DNA of 64,000 bases from Fomitopsis serialis (GCF_022376445.1 NW_025954995.1:294021-358020), one strand, 5' to 3'. Positions 1 to 13,352 are shown, counted from the stretch's first letter. Translations and numbers: made by a program. Notes: generated by a model from the sequence alone, not told the origin.

Positions 1-1004
1 ACGGATGTATACGTACACGCGTCTGATTCGTCCACTAGACCAGACATGGGCCGAAGTGCTCGATTTGCCAAGTGTTGCGCCCTCGCTGGTGAGCCAAATG
101 CTCCGCGATCAAGTAGCGTCACAGCGTTGTCTCACTTCGCCGTAGTTCGATCTGCCGACAACATCGAAGTCCTTTGAGGTTACCATCGAGTACGCAGTTT
201 CTCGTTGAATCGCGTCTTCATTGGCGACCTCATACGTCTACGCAGCGATGAGTCTATCTTTGTCCCTGGTGGCGGTGCACCACAGGTTGGCTTCCGTCGC
301 TCAGAACTTCTTCCTGCCATCGATCTATCAACAGGCGGAAACGCGAGCACCGTACAAGAAACAACGACCTTCCATTGGTCGATACGCACTGATCTAAGCC
401 GCCCGCTCAATTATTCGCATGAGTACCATGTACGTTTTTATTGCTCTAGGAGTGGCATCTGTTGAGACGTTTCCGCTATTGCAGCCCGTTTGGCATGAAT
501 ATGCGGACTACTCGTCCTCGCAGTTCACTATTACTGCCGGGGTGCCCTTCGACATGGCTAAGGACCCCAACATCACGTCGGCGAAGTCGCTTCGCGTTGC
601 TGGCCTTCAATCAAACACCCCTGAGACGACGTTCTTCCAGACGCCATTCACCGATGGCGTGTGGCACAATTTCGCATTGACGATGGGTTGGGTGGACAAG
701 TAAGCTTCCAGCCCTTCTATGAGTATTTGGATATGGCTGATGAGTTGTTGCGATGCGTACCAGTACGATCACGGTGTATTACTCAGAGGACTACGCTCCA
801 CTGGAGCGAGTCGCCGGACCCGCTTTCAATAACAACACCGGCGGCGGGGCGTTTCACATTGGCCTACTGAAGGAGCCGACTGGTCCCGTTGGCATTGATG
901 TCCTTCATCAAGGATATCAGGAGAGCGGCATCAACGAGGGTCTGATTTTCGGTGGTGTCTTCATCGAAAACAGCGACGACGGCTGTGTTACACTTGGTCT
1001 GTGA
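1..1004 (+). CDS. Glycoside hydrolase family 131 protein, 5' end outside the window
   Basis: Beta-glucanase of family GH131, normally secreted and active on beta-1,3/1,4/1,6-glucans. Exons that join in phase: ..88, 146-189, 246-429, 485-699 and 764-1004 (introns 55-64 nt). The joined protein has the family's landmarks in order: a W-x-E-V-L-D-L-P-S-V-x-P-S-L stretch, then S-I-F-V-P-G-G-G, G-F-R-R-S-E-L-L-P, H-W-S-I-R-T-D, a D-Y-S-S-S-Q-F segment, F-T-D-G-V-W-H-N-F and a C-terminal I-N-E-G-L-I-F-G-G-V. A codon split across the 700-763 intron reads N after splicing. The signal peptide and first exon lie left of base 1; a small intron at about 6-37 is possible. Family call is from recognition of these motifs, not from a search. 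The frame is intact throughout the visible part. Confidence 0.85.
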
Positions 1005-1359
1005 GCTGAGTTCCGGGAAGTCTCCTGCAGATTGTAGCATTTCAAAATCTGCGTGATTTGTTCGCGTCAGTGTGGCGAGTATCCACGAATGCAGAGTAAG
1101 TTAGGCTGGTGTGGAAACATCCTCCACACCCTAGGGCAAACGAACCTTGGACGGTTGCTCGGACGTGTCACGTCTCGTCAATTGCAACCGTACACGACAG
1201 GCGGCTCAAAGCGCGCGCGAGGGCAGGAGACGGCCGCTGAGTCACTGAGCGGTACCGTGAAGCCAGCGAGCGTCTTCTGTACCCCTACCATACATATTTG
1301 ATGCCCATCTACGACGACGGACGTCGAGTACTTGCCTCCCTCGCTGCACCGCGCGCCAA

Positions 1360-3371
1360 ATGAGTCTGGTTAGCAGTGCCATGGGCTTCGACAAGGTGAA
1401 AATGGGTGTATATTTACCGGTCGCCACTGTCCACGGTCATAACCATAGACATGGACATAGCCAACAACGGAGACTCGGACCTTGGCGGCGGGCGACTGTC
1501 CTTCCATCCATTATTGTCCTATTCGCGGTCGTGTATGGCATTCATATCGCCTGCTCGAAAAGATCACCTGCCTCTGTTCAGCACTCCGACCTGAAGCTGG
1601 TCACCGCGCCGGGAACAATTGCCCCAGTCTTCGACTGGTTAACAGTACGTGCTCTTCGTGCCTATAAGTACACCAAGTCAGCCTGCTCATTGTACTCGCA
1701 AGCTCACGCCGTCTGACGACATCAACTGGACGCCTTGCTTCGACGAGTATCAATGCGCTCGTCTTACCTTGCCGCTCGACTACCTCTCCCCTGCTGGATA
1801 TGGTCCCAATGTGACCATCGCATTGCAAATGTTGCCTGCGACGGACCCCGCCAACTTCAGAGGCACGATCCTCATCAACCCGGGTGGACCAGGCGGAGCC
1901 GGAACCGAATTGGTCAAGCGCAAGGGCAAGGACATCATGCGTATCTCAGGCGGGTCGTATAACGTACTAGGCTTCGACCCGCGCGGCACTGGGGCCAGTA
2001 CACCCTCTGCGCAGTGTTTCGACTCAGAGTCACAGTTCAAGATATGGGGGCTTCAGGCTGGACATCGCACCCTGAATCTGAGCGACGGGTCTGTCCCAAT
2101 TGCTCATGCGCGCGAGACAGCCATTGGCCAGAAATGTGAGGAGACACTCGGTGGAAATGGCAAGGAGGACGCGAATGGGACTGCATTGGAATGGGGTCCG
2201 GCGAGGTTCATGAGCACTCCGAGCGTTGCCACGGACATGCTTGAGATCACCGAGAGGCTCGGAGAGGAAAGGCTGAAGTACTGGGGCTTTGTGGGTTCTC
2301 CAAAGTGCACCAGTGATGCTTGCCGCTGACGAAAAGACTTGGCAGAGCTATGGGTCCGTCCTTGGCCAGTACTACACGGCCATGTATCCAGACAAGGTCG
2401 AGCGCGTCGTAATCGACGGCATCTTGGACGCCTACAACTATCGTACCGCGTCTTGGAACTCCAATGTGGTCGACGCGGATGCAGTCTGGGCCTCTTTACA
2501 TACCTTCTGCCACAAAGCCGGTTCCTCGAAGTGCCCCTTGTACGAGGACACCGTCGAGGCAATTCAAGCCCGCGTAGAGGCCATCCTTGAAGATCTCAAG
2601 AATCGGCCACTCGCGGTTCCCTTCGCGTCTGCTGGACCTTACGTCCTCACGTTCAAGGCTGTTCATTACAACGCGTTCCGTTCGGCCTTAAATCCGACCA
2701 CCCAGTACGCTCCCCTCGCACACGCGCTGGTGGCCGTGAAACAAAACAACCAGACCGCCCTGGAGGGTATGGAGGAGACGTTCGGCGCAGGCGTGAAGTG
2801 CCAATGCGAGAATTCTCCGCCATGGCTGCAGGATACCGAGGCCTTCTACGCGGTTGCGTGCGGCGACGGCGAGCCCATCACCTACACAGACGAAGCATAC
2901 CGCTCCTACTTCGAGGAGCTCGTAGCCACGTCCAGTTTCGCAGCGCCTTACTGGGGCGAGATGTATCTGCGTTGCTCAGAATGGCGCGTCCGACCAAAGT
3001 GGCGATACACCGGGCCACTTGCGGCTGAGAACACATCTCACCCTTTGCTCATTGTCTCGCCGAGATACGACCCGGTCTGCCCGCTGAGCCATGCGAACCG
3101 CGTGCACTCGCGCTACTCTTCTGGGCTGCTGATTCAGAATTCCTATGGCCATTGTTCAGTAGCCGCCCCGTCACTTTGCACCGCGAAGCATGTGCGTGCA
3201 TACTTCGAGAATGGGACGTTGCCGGTGGAGGAGGCTGTATGTGAAGTGGATGAACTACCCTTCATTGGTTCGGTTCATGGGGGCGTGGATGCGATGTCGG
3301 TGGAGGATCGGGAGGTTTTGGATGCGCTCAGGAGTCTAGGCGAAGCTATCTCGATGATGTCGGCGTTCTGA
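1360..3371 (+). CDS. Membrane-anchored alpha/beta hydrolase, S33/TAP-like (tripeptidyl aminopeptidase-like)
   Basis: Serine hydrolase of the peptidase S33 / TAP-like group, which cleaves N-terminal peptides or related substrates; the substrate here is unknown. Exons 1360-1644, 1703-2290 and 2346-3371 join in phase and give about 632 residues. A His-rich N-terminus precedes one hydrophobic segment (roughly residues 47-66), suggesting a type II membrane anchor. The hydrolase core follows: oxyanion-side N-P-G-G-P-G-G-A-G, G-F-D-P-R-G-T-G, the nucleophile elbow G-F-S-Y-G formed exactly across the second splice junction, the acid in P-R-Y-D-P-V and the catalytic histidine in S-Y-G-H-C-S. The C-terminal half fits the TAP-like C-terminal domain. 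A second ATG at 1381 is an equally good start. All catalytic residues are present and the gene looks functional. Confidence 0.88.
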
Positions 3372-5220
3372 TCGCATAGGACGGTCTGTAAGAACGATGT
3401 GATTGAGTATTTCATTGTGAGATCTACTGTCACTACATCTCAGAGCTCGAGATGAACGGGAAACATACGTTGCTCGGCTTGTATGCCCAGACCGGCGGCA
3501 GCGCAGGTTAACACTATCAACCCTGTCGAGAAAGGCACAACACTGAGGGCGGGGTTGTCATTACGCTACCGAGTACGCCGACGGTTCTCGACGAGACAAA
3601 TAGTAGGACATTACGGCCGTGATACATGTTCCGAACAGACGATTTCTGCGAAGACTGGCTATTACAGATGCGAGACGCACTAGTACGTGCAGGTTAGGCC
3701 TCGGCAACGTCGTGTCTGCTTCATCACAGTTAGAGGACGTTATAGTTGGAATGATCATGCTGGCAGAACATGCCTTTTGACGTGGCGAAGGAGGCAACAG
3801 TATTCAGCTGAACAAGTGCACCAGTCGGTTACAGCAAACGAGTCTGATTTCCTCGGAAGGTTCAAGGCCCTGAGGCTGCCGGCATGACTGGAGCCCGGCG
3901 GAGAGGTGAAACCATGGACCATGGCTGCATGTGTCAAGGTTTACAAGGCTGCTCCGAACAGCATTGCATTCTCTTCCGCTGAGTCTCCTCTAGGCTCAAG
4001 CGCGCGGACAATGGTATGTAAGTGCGTTCCCAAATAACGACCGCCGACGCACAGAGGGCGCTGACCAGAGTTATCTTGGCTACGCGCGACACTGTCCGCA
4101 CACAGCACAGAGGCTCCGCGACAACCTTGGCCTGGCACTGTAGGGCACAGGCAGCGGCAGGTGTTGACGAGCGTTACGGATACGTACAGGAAGACCCCGT
4201 GCCGCCGATGTGGGGTAACATCCTCCCGCCACTGGTCGCTGTCGACCAGTGAGAGTCCTGGACTGGTGTGCAGTGCATCAATTCCACGGGCTCAGGCCGC
4301 AGTGCTGCGACGCAATCGGCGGAAGAAGGAGTTGTCGAACATAAACCTCACCAAGACGCAGGTACGCGCCGTCACGGTGTGCGCCGTCGTATCACGATAA
4401 GAACAATGAAAGAGGTGAGATTATGATTAGGATATCGTCGAGTCCGTCGTCAAGCATAGGCGATAAGTTAGAGGAAGTCATACTTACAGCGGCTCGACGA
4501 ACGGCTATATTTGGTTAGACAGCGCAAACAGCAGACTTCGTGCGCGTATGTCCTGGATAACGGCGTCAGTATGGTTTCGTAGCGATCGCAGCACGGCCGA
4601 ACTTCCACAGATCCAGGTCGAGCGTCCAGTAGGAAAGCCGACGCCTCTTGGTCCTGGAGCACAAGCTCAAGAGTCGCGACGCTCTCTCTCGTTCCTCCGA
4701 CGACAAAGTAAGGCCCGAGGGCTCGGGAACGTGGTCGGAAGCCTGAGGCCAGTCAAGTCCAGCTCCATGTCGGCTGAGTAGACCTGGGACCTCTTGTGCA
4801 TCTAACCTATAATGCCCGAACATCCGAGTCGGTGCGGAGCAAATTTACTGTGAAAGCTGCCTCGTACTGCTCCTATGCCAATGGACAGAATAGTATGAGG
4901 AGCAGCATGCTTATAGCGCGTAAGGCGACAGTCGAGGCATGCTTCAACTTGGTTTGTCGACGCGCAAGACATAATCCACTCACCTATTGACCGTCGACCG
5001 TGGGTGGCGAAGACAACAATATTAATAGCTGCGGCTGAAAAAGAACCCCGGTAACCAGATGCTTTTCGGACTTTGAACGTTGGCGTACAAGCATACGGCA
5101 TCTTGGTCACGTGGGCGGCGGAGTGAAGTGCTGACACCAAACTCGGCGAAATGAGAGTGGCGGGCACGGCGTACCGCGCAGCATTCAGCCGCCCAGCGTT
5201 GCGCTTTCTCCACACCCACC
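3372..5220. other. Intergenic, no gene recognised
   Basis: About 1.85 kb between the S33 hydrolase and KRE6. Only short, overlapping open frames on both strands with no recognisable motif and no chain of splice-compatible exons. I see no repeat with inverted ends. It may hold the 3' UTR of the upstream gene and the KRE6 promoter. Confidence 0.6.
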
Positions 5221-7394
5221 ATGGCCGCTCCTCAACGCAGGCAGCCTCAGCAGTACTATGCCGTCCCACAAAGCCCGCAGAACAACAGTCGATACCAACC
5301 TCAGCCCCAGCCTCACACTCAGTCGTACTCCATACCGCAACCCTCGACGAGTGGGAAGAACGACACTGCGCACGGTGTCGCGACAGGTGCGATAGGCGGA
5401 GGATATGGCCCCTACTCGGTGCGTATCACTTTTATCTTATGCATGATCATTGTGTTGATGAAGCCCCAGTACAACCCGAACGTCACGAACGGCCAGTATA
5501 ACTCCTCCCGCTTCAGTGCTGCACCATCCGAAGTGTCGATCGGCACGACGGGGGAGAAGACAAGCAGTGCCACGCCTATGGTTGGAAGCGCGACCGTGCA
5601 ACAATATCCGTACCTTTGGGATACCAAAGATCCAGAGCTGGACGATGCTCTTCACAACCCTGACCCCGTCCGGGATGCAGCAATGGAACGAACATGCAAT
5701 CCGTTCTCCTCGAGAGGATGGCTCAACGTCTCCGCACTAATCATCCTCGTAGCGGGCATCCTTACGCTCTTTGCTGGGTATCCCATCATCCATTATTTCA
5801 CGGAGGAGAAACCATCGAAGATAGGCTTCAACCTGGGGGGCATCAACGGCTCTGGACAGGTGCCAAATCTCGCCATTCCAAAGCTAATCGATTCGGACAC
5901 GCCGGATTCGGCAAAGTCGTTTACGTCGAAGGACGGCACGTCGTACGACCTTGTCTTCAGTGACGAGTTCGAGACTCCCGGGCGGACGTTCTGGCCGGGG
6001 GACGACGCGTTCTGGGAGGCTGTGGACATGAACTATTGGCCGACAGGTGATGTGGAGTGGTACACGCCGACTGTGAGTAATAGGCGGGTTTCTATTTTTA
6101 TGTGTGACTGACGTTGATACAGCAAGCCACGACGGAGGATGGCAAGCTGGTTCTCACCTTGGAGGAGGTCGAGAACCACGACTTGAACTTCCGGAGCGCT
6201 ATGCTTCAGTCGTGGAACAAGTTTTGCTTCACGACAGGTTACATCGAGGTGAAGGTCAGTTTGCCAGGCACACCGAAGGCTCCGGGCTTCTGGCCTGCGG
6301 TATGGACGATGGGCAACCTGGTGCGTGCGACTCCGTCCGTCGCCTGTGTGATTGCTCACGGTTGCGTAGGGCCATGCTGGATACGGAGCAACGACCCAGG
6401 GAACGTGGCCTTACACGTACGACAGTTGCGACGTCGGAACATTCCCGAACCAAACGTACTCAAATGGAACACCGAGTGCGGCGGAAGGACTGAGTTTTCA
6501 GCCAGGTCAGAGGGTCTCCGCCTGCACGTGCCCTGGCGAAGACCACCCGGGCCCGTCCACCTCCGTTGGTCGCGGCGTTCCTGAGATCGATATCTTCGAG
6601 GCTCAAGTGGCGGAGGGGTGGCGAGGCCAGGTCTCGCAGAGCATGCAGATCGCGCCGTATGACGCCAAGTATCAGTTCAACACCGACACCGGCGCGACGA
6701 CCATCTTCGACAGTGACATCACGTCGTTCAACACGTACCTGGGAGCGCAGTACCAACAGGCCGTCTCGGGCCTGACGTTCATCAACAGTTCCGTGTACAA
6801 CAATTCGGAGTACGGAATTTACGGCTATGAGTGGTACTCGAACCCGGACAACCGCGACGACGGCTTTATTACCTGGTACAGCAGCGGCGAGGAATCGTGG
6901 AAGATCACAGCAGCCTCGCTTGGTCCCGACAGTCAGACACAAGTCGGTCAGCGCCTGATCCCGGAGGAGCCCATGGTGTGTCCGCATCTCCCAGTCTGAA
7001 ATTGCCCTTGCTGATGCCAGTGCAGTATATCATCATGAATTTTGGAATGTCGCGTAAGTTAACTATCCTGACCAGCCCGTTCGAGAGAAATTGATAAATG
7101 TGCTGCAGCGTCATTCCAAGAACAAGATTGGATGCACCTGGAGTTCCCTGCGAAGATGTATATTGACTATGTACGCGTCTATCAGCGTTCGGATGTCTCG
7201 GATGGTACGACATGCGACCCTCCGAAATACCCTACGGCAGATTACATCAACAAGTATGCGCATTCCGTACCATTACAGAGCAATACTAACCGTTCCTCTC
7301 CAGGCACGCGACTGCTTACTCGAACCCCAACCTCACGACTTGGACAGGAGCTGGCTACGGCTGGCCCAAGAACTCGTTGTACGACGGCTGCTAA
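5221..7394 (+). CDS. KRE6: KRE6/SKN1-type beta-glucan synthesis-associated GH16 membrane protein
   Basis: Type II membrane protein of the secretory pathway required for beta-1,6-glucan assembly in fungal walls (known for KRE6/SKN1). Seven exons, 5221-5418, 5470-6072, 6123-6320, 6370-6975, 7026-7053, 7109-7253 and 7304-7394, total 1869 nt and encode 622 residues without any break. A Gln/Pro/Ser-rich cytosolic tail is followed by one membrane segment (about residues 150-175) and a lumenal GH16-like domain. The conserved W-P-A-V-W-T-M-G-N-L, the acidic site E-I-D-I-F-E (around residue 404), the C-T-C-P-G-E-D-H-P-G insert and the tail motif M-Y-I-D-Y-V-R-V-Y-Q are all present. The 28-nt exon 5 is supported by the continuity of N-F-G-M-S-P-S-F across both its junctions. 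The first intron is 51 nt, in frame and stop-free. Confidence 0.95.
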
Positions 7395-8024
7395 TGAGTC
7401 AGACGGCGAGCCTCGTCTACGTCCTCTTTCACGGCTCCTAGTGTTGTTTGCATAGTACTGGCATTGGTGGTTCCTTCGTCGCACGCTTCATTTGTCACGA
7501 ATACTTGCATCTATTTCGGTGGACTCGTTTACTTTATTATTGCGTACTGCTTAGCACCTCACGGCCTCACCCTCCCCTGGCCCTGTCGTACACGGACCCG
7601 CCACCATACTCCCACCCTGCTCCCTCCGTCGCGGCCAGTGACAATGACCTGCTACTCGCCGAATGTAAATAGTAGTACGTATACGTAGACACTCGTTTGC
7701 TCTGAGATTCTTCATGCTATGGGCCGTACCGCCCTGAATACAATGCTCTGCGCAGAGACGATATTCAGACTTGTAAGCCAGCCATGTGTGCATGAGGGCG
7801 GTGGCGTCGCGCCCGACGGCGGAGACCTTCCGTATATGGTGCAGAGCTAGGGTGATGGTCCGCAACGCTTTGCGAGGTGGCGTGCCGCACTCAAGTCGCC
7901 TTGCACCTTGTCCCCGAGGCCGACCTTCGGCTCTGCGTGTATCTCTGTCGACGCTCTCTTACTCAGGCTCTGCATATCCAGTGTCCGGGAAGCTCTGGCG
8001 CCCTAGTGTCTCTGTGGCCGCGCG
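7395..8024. other. Intergenic, no gene recognised
   Basis: 630 bases between KRE6 and ULP2, both on the plus strand. It holds only unrelated short frames. The ULP2 promoter should lie here; I see no clear TATA box. Confidence 0.6.
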
Positions 8025-11000
8025 ATGAGTGGTATGAGCACGGCGGACCGCGATCTTTCGCGCAGGGCTCACGGGCTGAATGGGCTCACACCTGCATCTT
8101 CCAGCTCCTCGTCGCAGACTGGGTAAGCACACATGCATGTATTGCGGCTTGTCGACATAACGTTCAGCTAGGGGCCCGTGGAAATCAAACCCGACGCCCA
8201 TCCCACTGCCCGGCAACCTTGGTCGAACTACTGGGCCCTCCTTCGTCACCAGTCCCTTCACTCCTGGGCGTATGGGCAATAACCTCCACACTTCTCGTCG
8301 AGCTGGCGCGTTTGGCAACCACACCGCGCGATCGACTGTGTTCCCCCCGGCGGTGCTCATCCGCACGCCCCTCCTGCCAACAAGCGACCGAAGACAAATG
8401 TCACTGGTTCTTTCGCTCATGCTCGAGCAGGAGACACGTTGGTTCAGTCAAAGCACTTCACAAAATCCTTTAAAGGTGAGTATATGCTGCGGCGCGGAAT
8501 AATCTCGTGATTTGGCTCAGCGCATCTGTACTGATACTTCGTCCTCTATCAGGGAAGGAGGTCAACAAAGGGAGTTCGCAACGCAGCTTGAGTCAGTGGA
8601 ATGACGACGAGGTCATCGATATCATCGGCGAGGACGATAGCTACAAGGCTCCGCACATAGAGCATTTGACATCCGAGACCCGTAGGGATGGCTCAGAAGA
8701 GAGCTCTGATCCTTTGGACTGTATCCCGAAACCACTCACGACTTCACATCATAACCACCGCAACGATCACAGCGAATCTCAACGGTCTGGGATTAGCAAT
8801 CAGTCAGCACCACGTCTCCCCATGGATGGCGACGCGACCCTCCGTTTGAGAAAACGCTTGGAGGATTCTCGCCAGGACGAGAAAGCAGAAGATCCTGGTG
8901 GGGATCACGATGAGAATGGAGCTGACTCGATCGAGAGCTTTTCCGACGAGCCCCTTCGGTCGCTGTCCTCTGGACCAAAGCCTCGTCCAGGTTCCGTGCA
9001 AGACCTCATCTTGAAGTACCAACCAATACCAATGGACAAGCAACCGATACCGAACCGCGCACCCAATCGCCCACCGAAGAACAATCGCAACGCAGAAAGC
9101 ATACGGACCGTGGACTTCTCCAATCAGCCGAAGGCAAGCAGAAAGGACGCGATGAAGCCCAAGCAAGGCGCGCCAAAGCAAGGTACACCACCGGTGAGTC
9201 CGCTGCCGTCAGCAATGTCCCTTGCAACCTCATGAACGATGGCCCGCACAGCGTGTCACGTTTGGTAGATCAGACGATCCTCTTGCAGCATCATCTGGTT
9301 TCGAGGCGGCGTCGTCCAGATGGTCCACACAGACAGCGAAAGCCGGAATGTCTACGAGAAGCCGTAAGAAGACTGCGGGCATCCCAACTAAATCTTTCTG
9401 CCTACCACTGGAGGGCTTCTCCTGGGGTTGTACTGTCTGCGAAGACGACGTCGACATCCTGCATCCACTATATTGGTTCACTTGGGAAACGAGCAGCGAT
9501 CGCTTGTGCATCCGTAAGCGTTGCGGCAAAGAGTCCCCTTGGAATGCGGAAATGCAGCATGTGCTGCGAATAGATTTTAGTGCATGGACGGTGAGTTGAC
9601 GAAACGCAAGGAGGTCGAGCATTCTGACACTGCAGGGCAGTACACGGATATACCGTTCAGAGACGACCTCCCATTGGTCGTCTCTTTCAAGGTTCCAGAG
9701 TCTCGAGTGAATAAAGCAGACGAGAGCCTCAAGTTCAGGCCTGGTATGTTCTTGATCGTTGCTAAGATCGCGGCATCGAGTCTAACGGTTGAGCAGGATC
9801 GAATGGCGGTGATGGGATGGTAACACTGAAATTTATGGCCGTCTATCCGGACACTCGAGAGAACTATTCTGTGCTCATTACATGCTTGAAGGCGGCGATC
9901 TCATATACAAATACAGATACAAATCACGTAGAGTATGCAATTCGTATTGCTTCATGTGACGAGAAGCTAACAGGCTGAACAGTGGGCACGGTGCTAGGGC
10001 GAAGTGGGCACAAGTACAGTCTACAGCTGAGATAGCGTGGAATGATTTGGAATCCTCATCTCGCGCATCTTCGTCTGGTCGGTTAGTCCGATCCAAACAG
10101 AATGGTTCTTCCAAACAGCAAGGGGACATATCGACCATGATATCGAACCAAGGCATGAAGACGAGATCTACGGCCAGACCTACTGCGTATGTGCTGCCGC
10201 CACTCCACTCCGCTCCACTCCCACTGAATCATGTTGCTTCCCAGCAAGGGAGCCACTTCGGAGTCAGACGTTGAAGCACGACGATCAGCGCGTCTCAACA
10301 CTGATCCGAGTCCTTCGCCTGGTCCCGACGAGTTGTGAGTCTACCTTAACGGGCCGTGAAATGCGGTAACCCAATGGTTTCGGTCAGGATCTTGGTGTAT
10401 CCGCCGGCGGGCGCTGGCGCGATCAACGTCAACAAGAGTGACCTAAAGCGACTGGACGACGGCTGCTACCTGAATGACACTCTCATAGAGTTTGGCTTGA
10501 AGTACGTGGGTTTCCTTGCGACCTCCGGCCCCCGCTTATCCCGTTCAGATTGTGGCTAGCTGATCTCAAAGACAAGAATCCCACCTTCGCGGAACAAGTC
10601 CACGTTTTCAGCTCCTTCTTCTATAAAAAACTAAACGTCAAGGGCAAGGGGTATGTCTCTTCCGATATCTGAGGCGCGGTGTCATGCTGACAATGTGGTA
10701 GCAAAGACGAAGGGTACCAGAGCGTGCGGAAGTGGACATCGAAGATAGATCTATTCCAGAAGAAATACATTGTCGTCCCAATCAATGAGCAGTGAGTGTC
10801 GTACTTCTGACCTCGACGTCGACCTCAACGCCATCGCGCAGTTTTCATTGGTATCTCGCTATCATATGCAACCCAGAACATGTCCTGTTGCCGCCGCTCC
10901 CATCTCCTCCAAAGCCAAAGCCAATGACTCGGAAACGCAAACGCGACTCAGATGTTACCGACGTACAGGCCACGACGGACTCAACAACCGCTGAGGCCGC

Positions 11001-12110
11001 CAATGCGCAGGATATGGAGATCGTACCAGATTCACATCCACCCTCCCCTGCCATCCCTGTTGTAGATAGTGGCGGCGAGGATGAGGTGGAGGACTTTTTG
11101 CTGGGGCCTCAGGAGTCTGTTGCAGATGCGGACGAGTCACGACCACCTTCGGCCATGGGAGATGATCCTCAGGTCGATCGCTTTGACCAGTTGAACAATA
11201 TCGAACTGGAGTACCCTCGTTCGTCTAGCGCTCCCCCTATGGAGGTGGACGAGCCACCATCAGCTCAGCCCGTCGATATGGTCATCGCAGATGATGATAT
11301 CTCGATGGATCCTTCAAGCTTTTATGACATTATCTGCGATGCCGTTGCAGAGACCACGGGAGTGCTCAGTATAGAGGAGGATGACCACAACAGGGTAAAC
11401 TCTTTACAGTCTGGAGAGACGTGCGTACCCTGTATCATAATGCTTGTATCCATTTGCAACTGATGACAAACCTCGTAGCGCGCACATTTTGTTCTTTGAC
11501 TCGCTCGGAAGCAAGCACCCGCAGGCAAGACAGGTGCTCGCCAACTACCTTCAACTCGAGGCGAAAGACAAGAAAGGCGTCGAGCAGTCTCGGCTAGCTC
11601 AGGGCAAGTTTGCATTCGTCAGTGTCTTCAGCTCTTCTCTTGAAGTCGGTGCTCACAGCGTGGCATACCAGGTTCCCAGTCAACCTAACTATTGCGACTG
11701 TGGTGTCTACGTTCTCCACTTCATGCGGGTCTTTATGGAGAACCCCGAGTTCTACACCAACCTCATTTTGGTAAGCCACTCGTGATTGCCACCGTTAGCA
11801 CGCAGCGAACAAGACACTGACACTTTCTTAGTCACAGAAGAGTAGAGGTTATGGACCAGATCAGCGCAAAGCCGATTGGAAAGGGGACGAAGTCAAGACT
11901 CTTCGCAAAGAGTTACGCGAGCGTATTGTATCTATGAGCGATGTTTGGAAGGCCGACCGACAAGCCAGGGAGGAAGCCCGCAAGAAGGAAGCCTCCAGTG
12001 CCTCCGACACGGCGTCAGGCGGACCCGAGCCAGATGTGATCGATGAGTCGGATGTCGAGGTGGTCATCGAGGACACGGCCACATCGTCGAAACCTGGGCG
12101 GCGAGGATAA
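8025..12110 (+). CDS. ULP2: SUMO protease, Ulp2/SENP6-7 type (C48)
   Basis: Cysteine protease that removes SUMO chains in the nucleus. Supported exons include 8025-8122, 8172-8475, 8553-9193, 9252-9590, 9641-9743, 9797-9927, 10842-11420, 11479-11770 and 11832-12110, with more between 9984 and 10800. The N-terminus is Ser-rich and charged; a folded region with L-P-L-E-G-F and W-F-T-W-E-T follows, as in Ulp2. The catalytic domain has the start motif L-V-Y-P-P, catalytic His in F-H-W-Y-L-A-I-I, Asp in I-L-F-F-D-S-L-G and the Q...C-D-C-G-V-Y-V-L-H-F site. An acidic insert of about 180 residues separates His and Asp, as in Ulp2/SENP6-7 rather than Ulp1. Two odd points: exon 2 changes frame at the C run 8343-8348 (one C short), and the 9927/9984 junction does not keep phase. 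Both may be sequence errors. Confidence 0.9.
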
Positions 12111-12714
12111 CACCCACTCTAACCTACCCTCCTCATCTCGTGGATCCTTCATGACCCATGGTATCCGTAGGTCTCCTATTCTACGCATCTGTTATACTCT
12201 ACTTAGTACAGTGCCAGTCATACTCCGTATGGTCACAGTATTCGGCTTACTGTATTAGTTCGTTCCTGCATGCTCTATCTTTATTACGTGCTGTGCAATG
12301 CTGCTGGTCCTGAATGCATCCGTGGTCCTTGCTTGATTGACCCCCGGGAGAGCTCGGATTCGCCACTCAAGCTCAAGCTCAAGCTCAAGACTCGGACCCG
12401 ATGCCCACAGATCGTCCCTACTCTACGTATCGCGCGTCCCAGCATACTGATGTTTGAGGCGAAGCAAACTTCGTATGTATGGTACTGGTTCATAGACGAA
12501 TCTCTTCAAGTGACAATCCGCAGCGTAAAAAAACCGACACATCAAAACGTACAGTACACACTCTCAATCCACGGACTCCCTAGCACCACGATTTGCAAGC
12601 AGGGAACATCTAGTCACCTATTCGGCGACGATCATCAGAAAGAACGGTCGACGACATGTAACCAGGTAACAATCACCAAGTACCCGTACCACTGCTCTGT
12701 GCCAATATCTCCCT
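12111..12714. other. Intergenic between convergent ULP2 and a zinc-finger gene
   Basis: About 600 bases tail-to-tail between ULP2 (plus) and the minus-strand zinc-finger gene. It contains a short direct repeat of CTCAAG units near 12367-12391 and no recognisable gene. Confidence 0.6.
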
Positions 12715-13352
12715 TCATTCCAAAGTGACGTCGCTGGAGTAACCTGAGGCGTCACTGCTTTCATCGCTGCCGAGCTCTTCGTCGCAAATGTGTAGATCCT
12801 GCCAATGGTATTGTATTAAATGCCTTTGGGTCCCTTCGAGCGTGGTGTCCATCAGTCGTCTACCGCAGGGGCTTCCGAATCGGCACAACACGCCAGCATC
12901 GTTCTCGTCAGAGTCCTCCATTCCGGAGTCCTCCTCACAGTCATCCTGCTGCACGGCATCGCCGTGGGTGGATTCAGCAGGACGCCACACCGCCTCTGCT
13001 CTGGTGCATCCTTCGCAACGATGAGTAACCTCGGATGATCGAGTTGTCCTAGCTATATTGAGCCGATGCCACCGACTAATGAACAGGAGACTTACTGCGT
13101 GGATTCGTACGTTCGTGCCGCCGTTGAGGAGAGAAGTGATGCGGCGCCGGCACTGTCAGGTGCGCTGTCCACCGGCGTTTGAAGGGCCCTCGGCTGCGGC
13201 ACAGACTCCAGCCCTCTGGAGAATTCGTGCGACGCATACGACGGTGGCGCAGGGTCTCGTATCTTGCACCGAGCCCACATGTCGTACCACGTGCCATCGC
13301 CGACGGGAATGCTGGAAGAGTGGTCAGCCACGAAGCGAGATGGGAGCGGCAT
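12715..13352 (-). CDS. One-finger member of the C-x4-C zinc-finger family
   Basis: Small putative nucleic-acid-binding protein of about 196 residues. Exons (minus strand) 13352-13096 and 13048-12715 join in phase across a 47-nt intron. The only family landmark is the first finger near the C-terminus: C-R-F-G-S-P-C, then H-x4-H in an R-H-L-I-Q-Y-H context, very close to the same finger in the gene at 30242. A C-E-G-C pair lies about 50 residues before it. The tail after the finger is acidic and Ser-rich. The second and third fingers of full-length relatives are absent, so this is a reduced paralogue. A further 5' exon is possible, because a TATAAAAG box lies 264 bases upstream of the chosen start. 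Function unknown. Confidence 0.6.

Noticed and set aside
12367..12391. Short CTCAAG tandem repeat as a regulatory element
   Set aside because: A few units of simple sequence; a similar run is coding in the gene at 42536, so chance slippage is enough.
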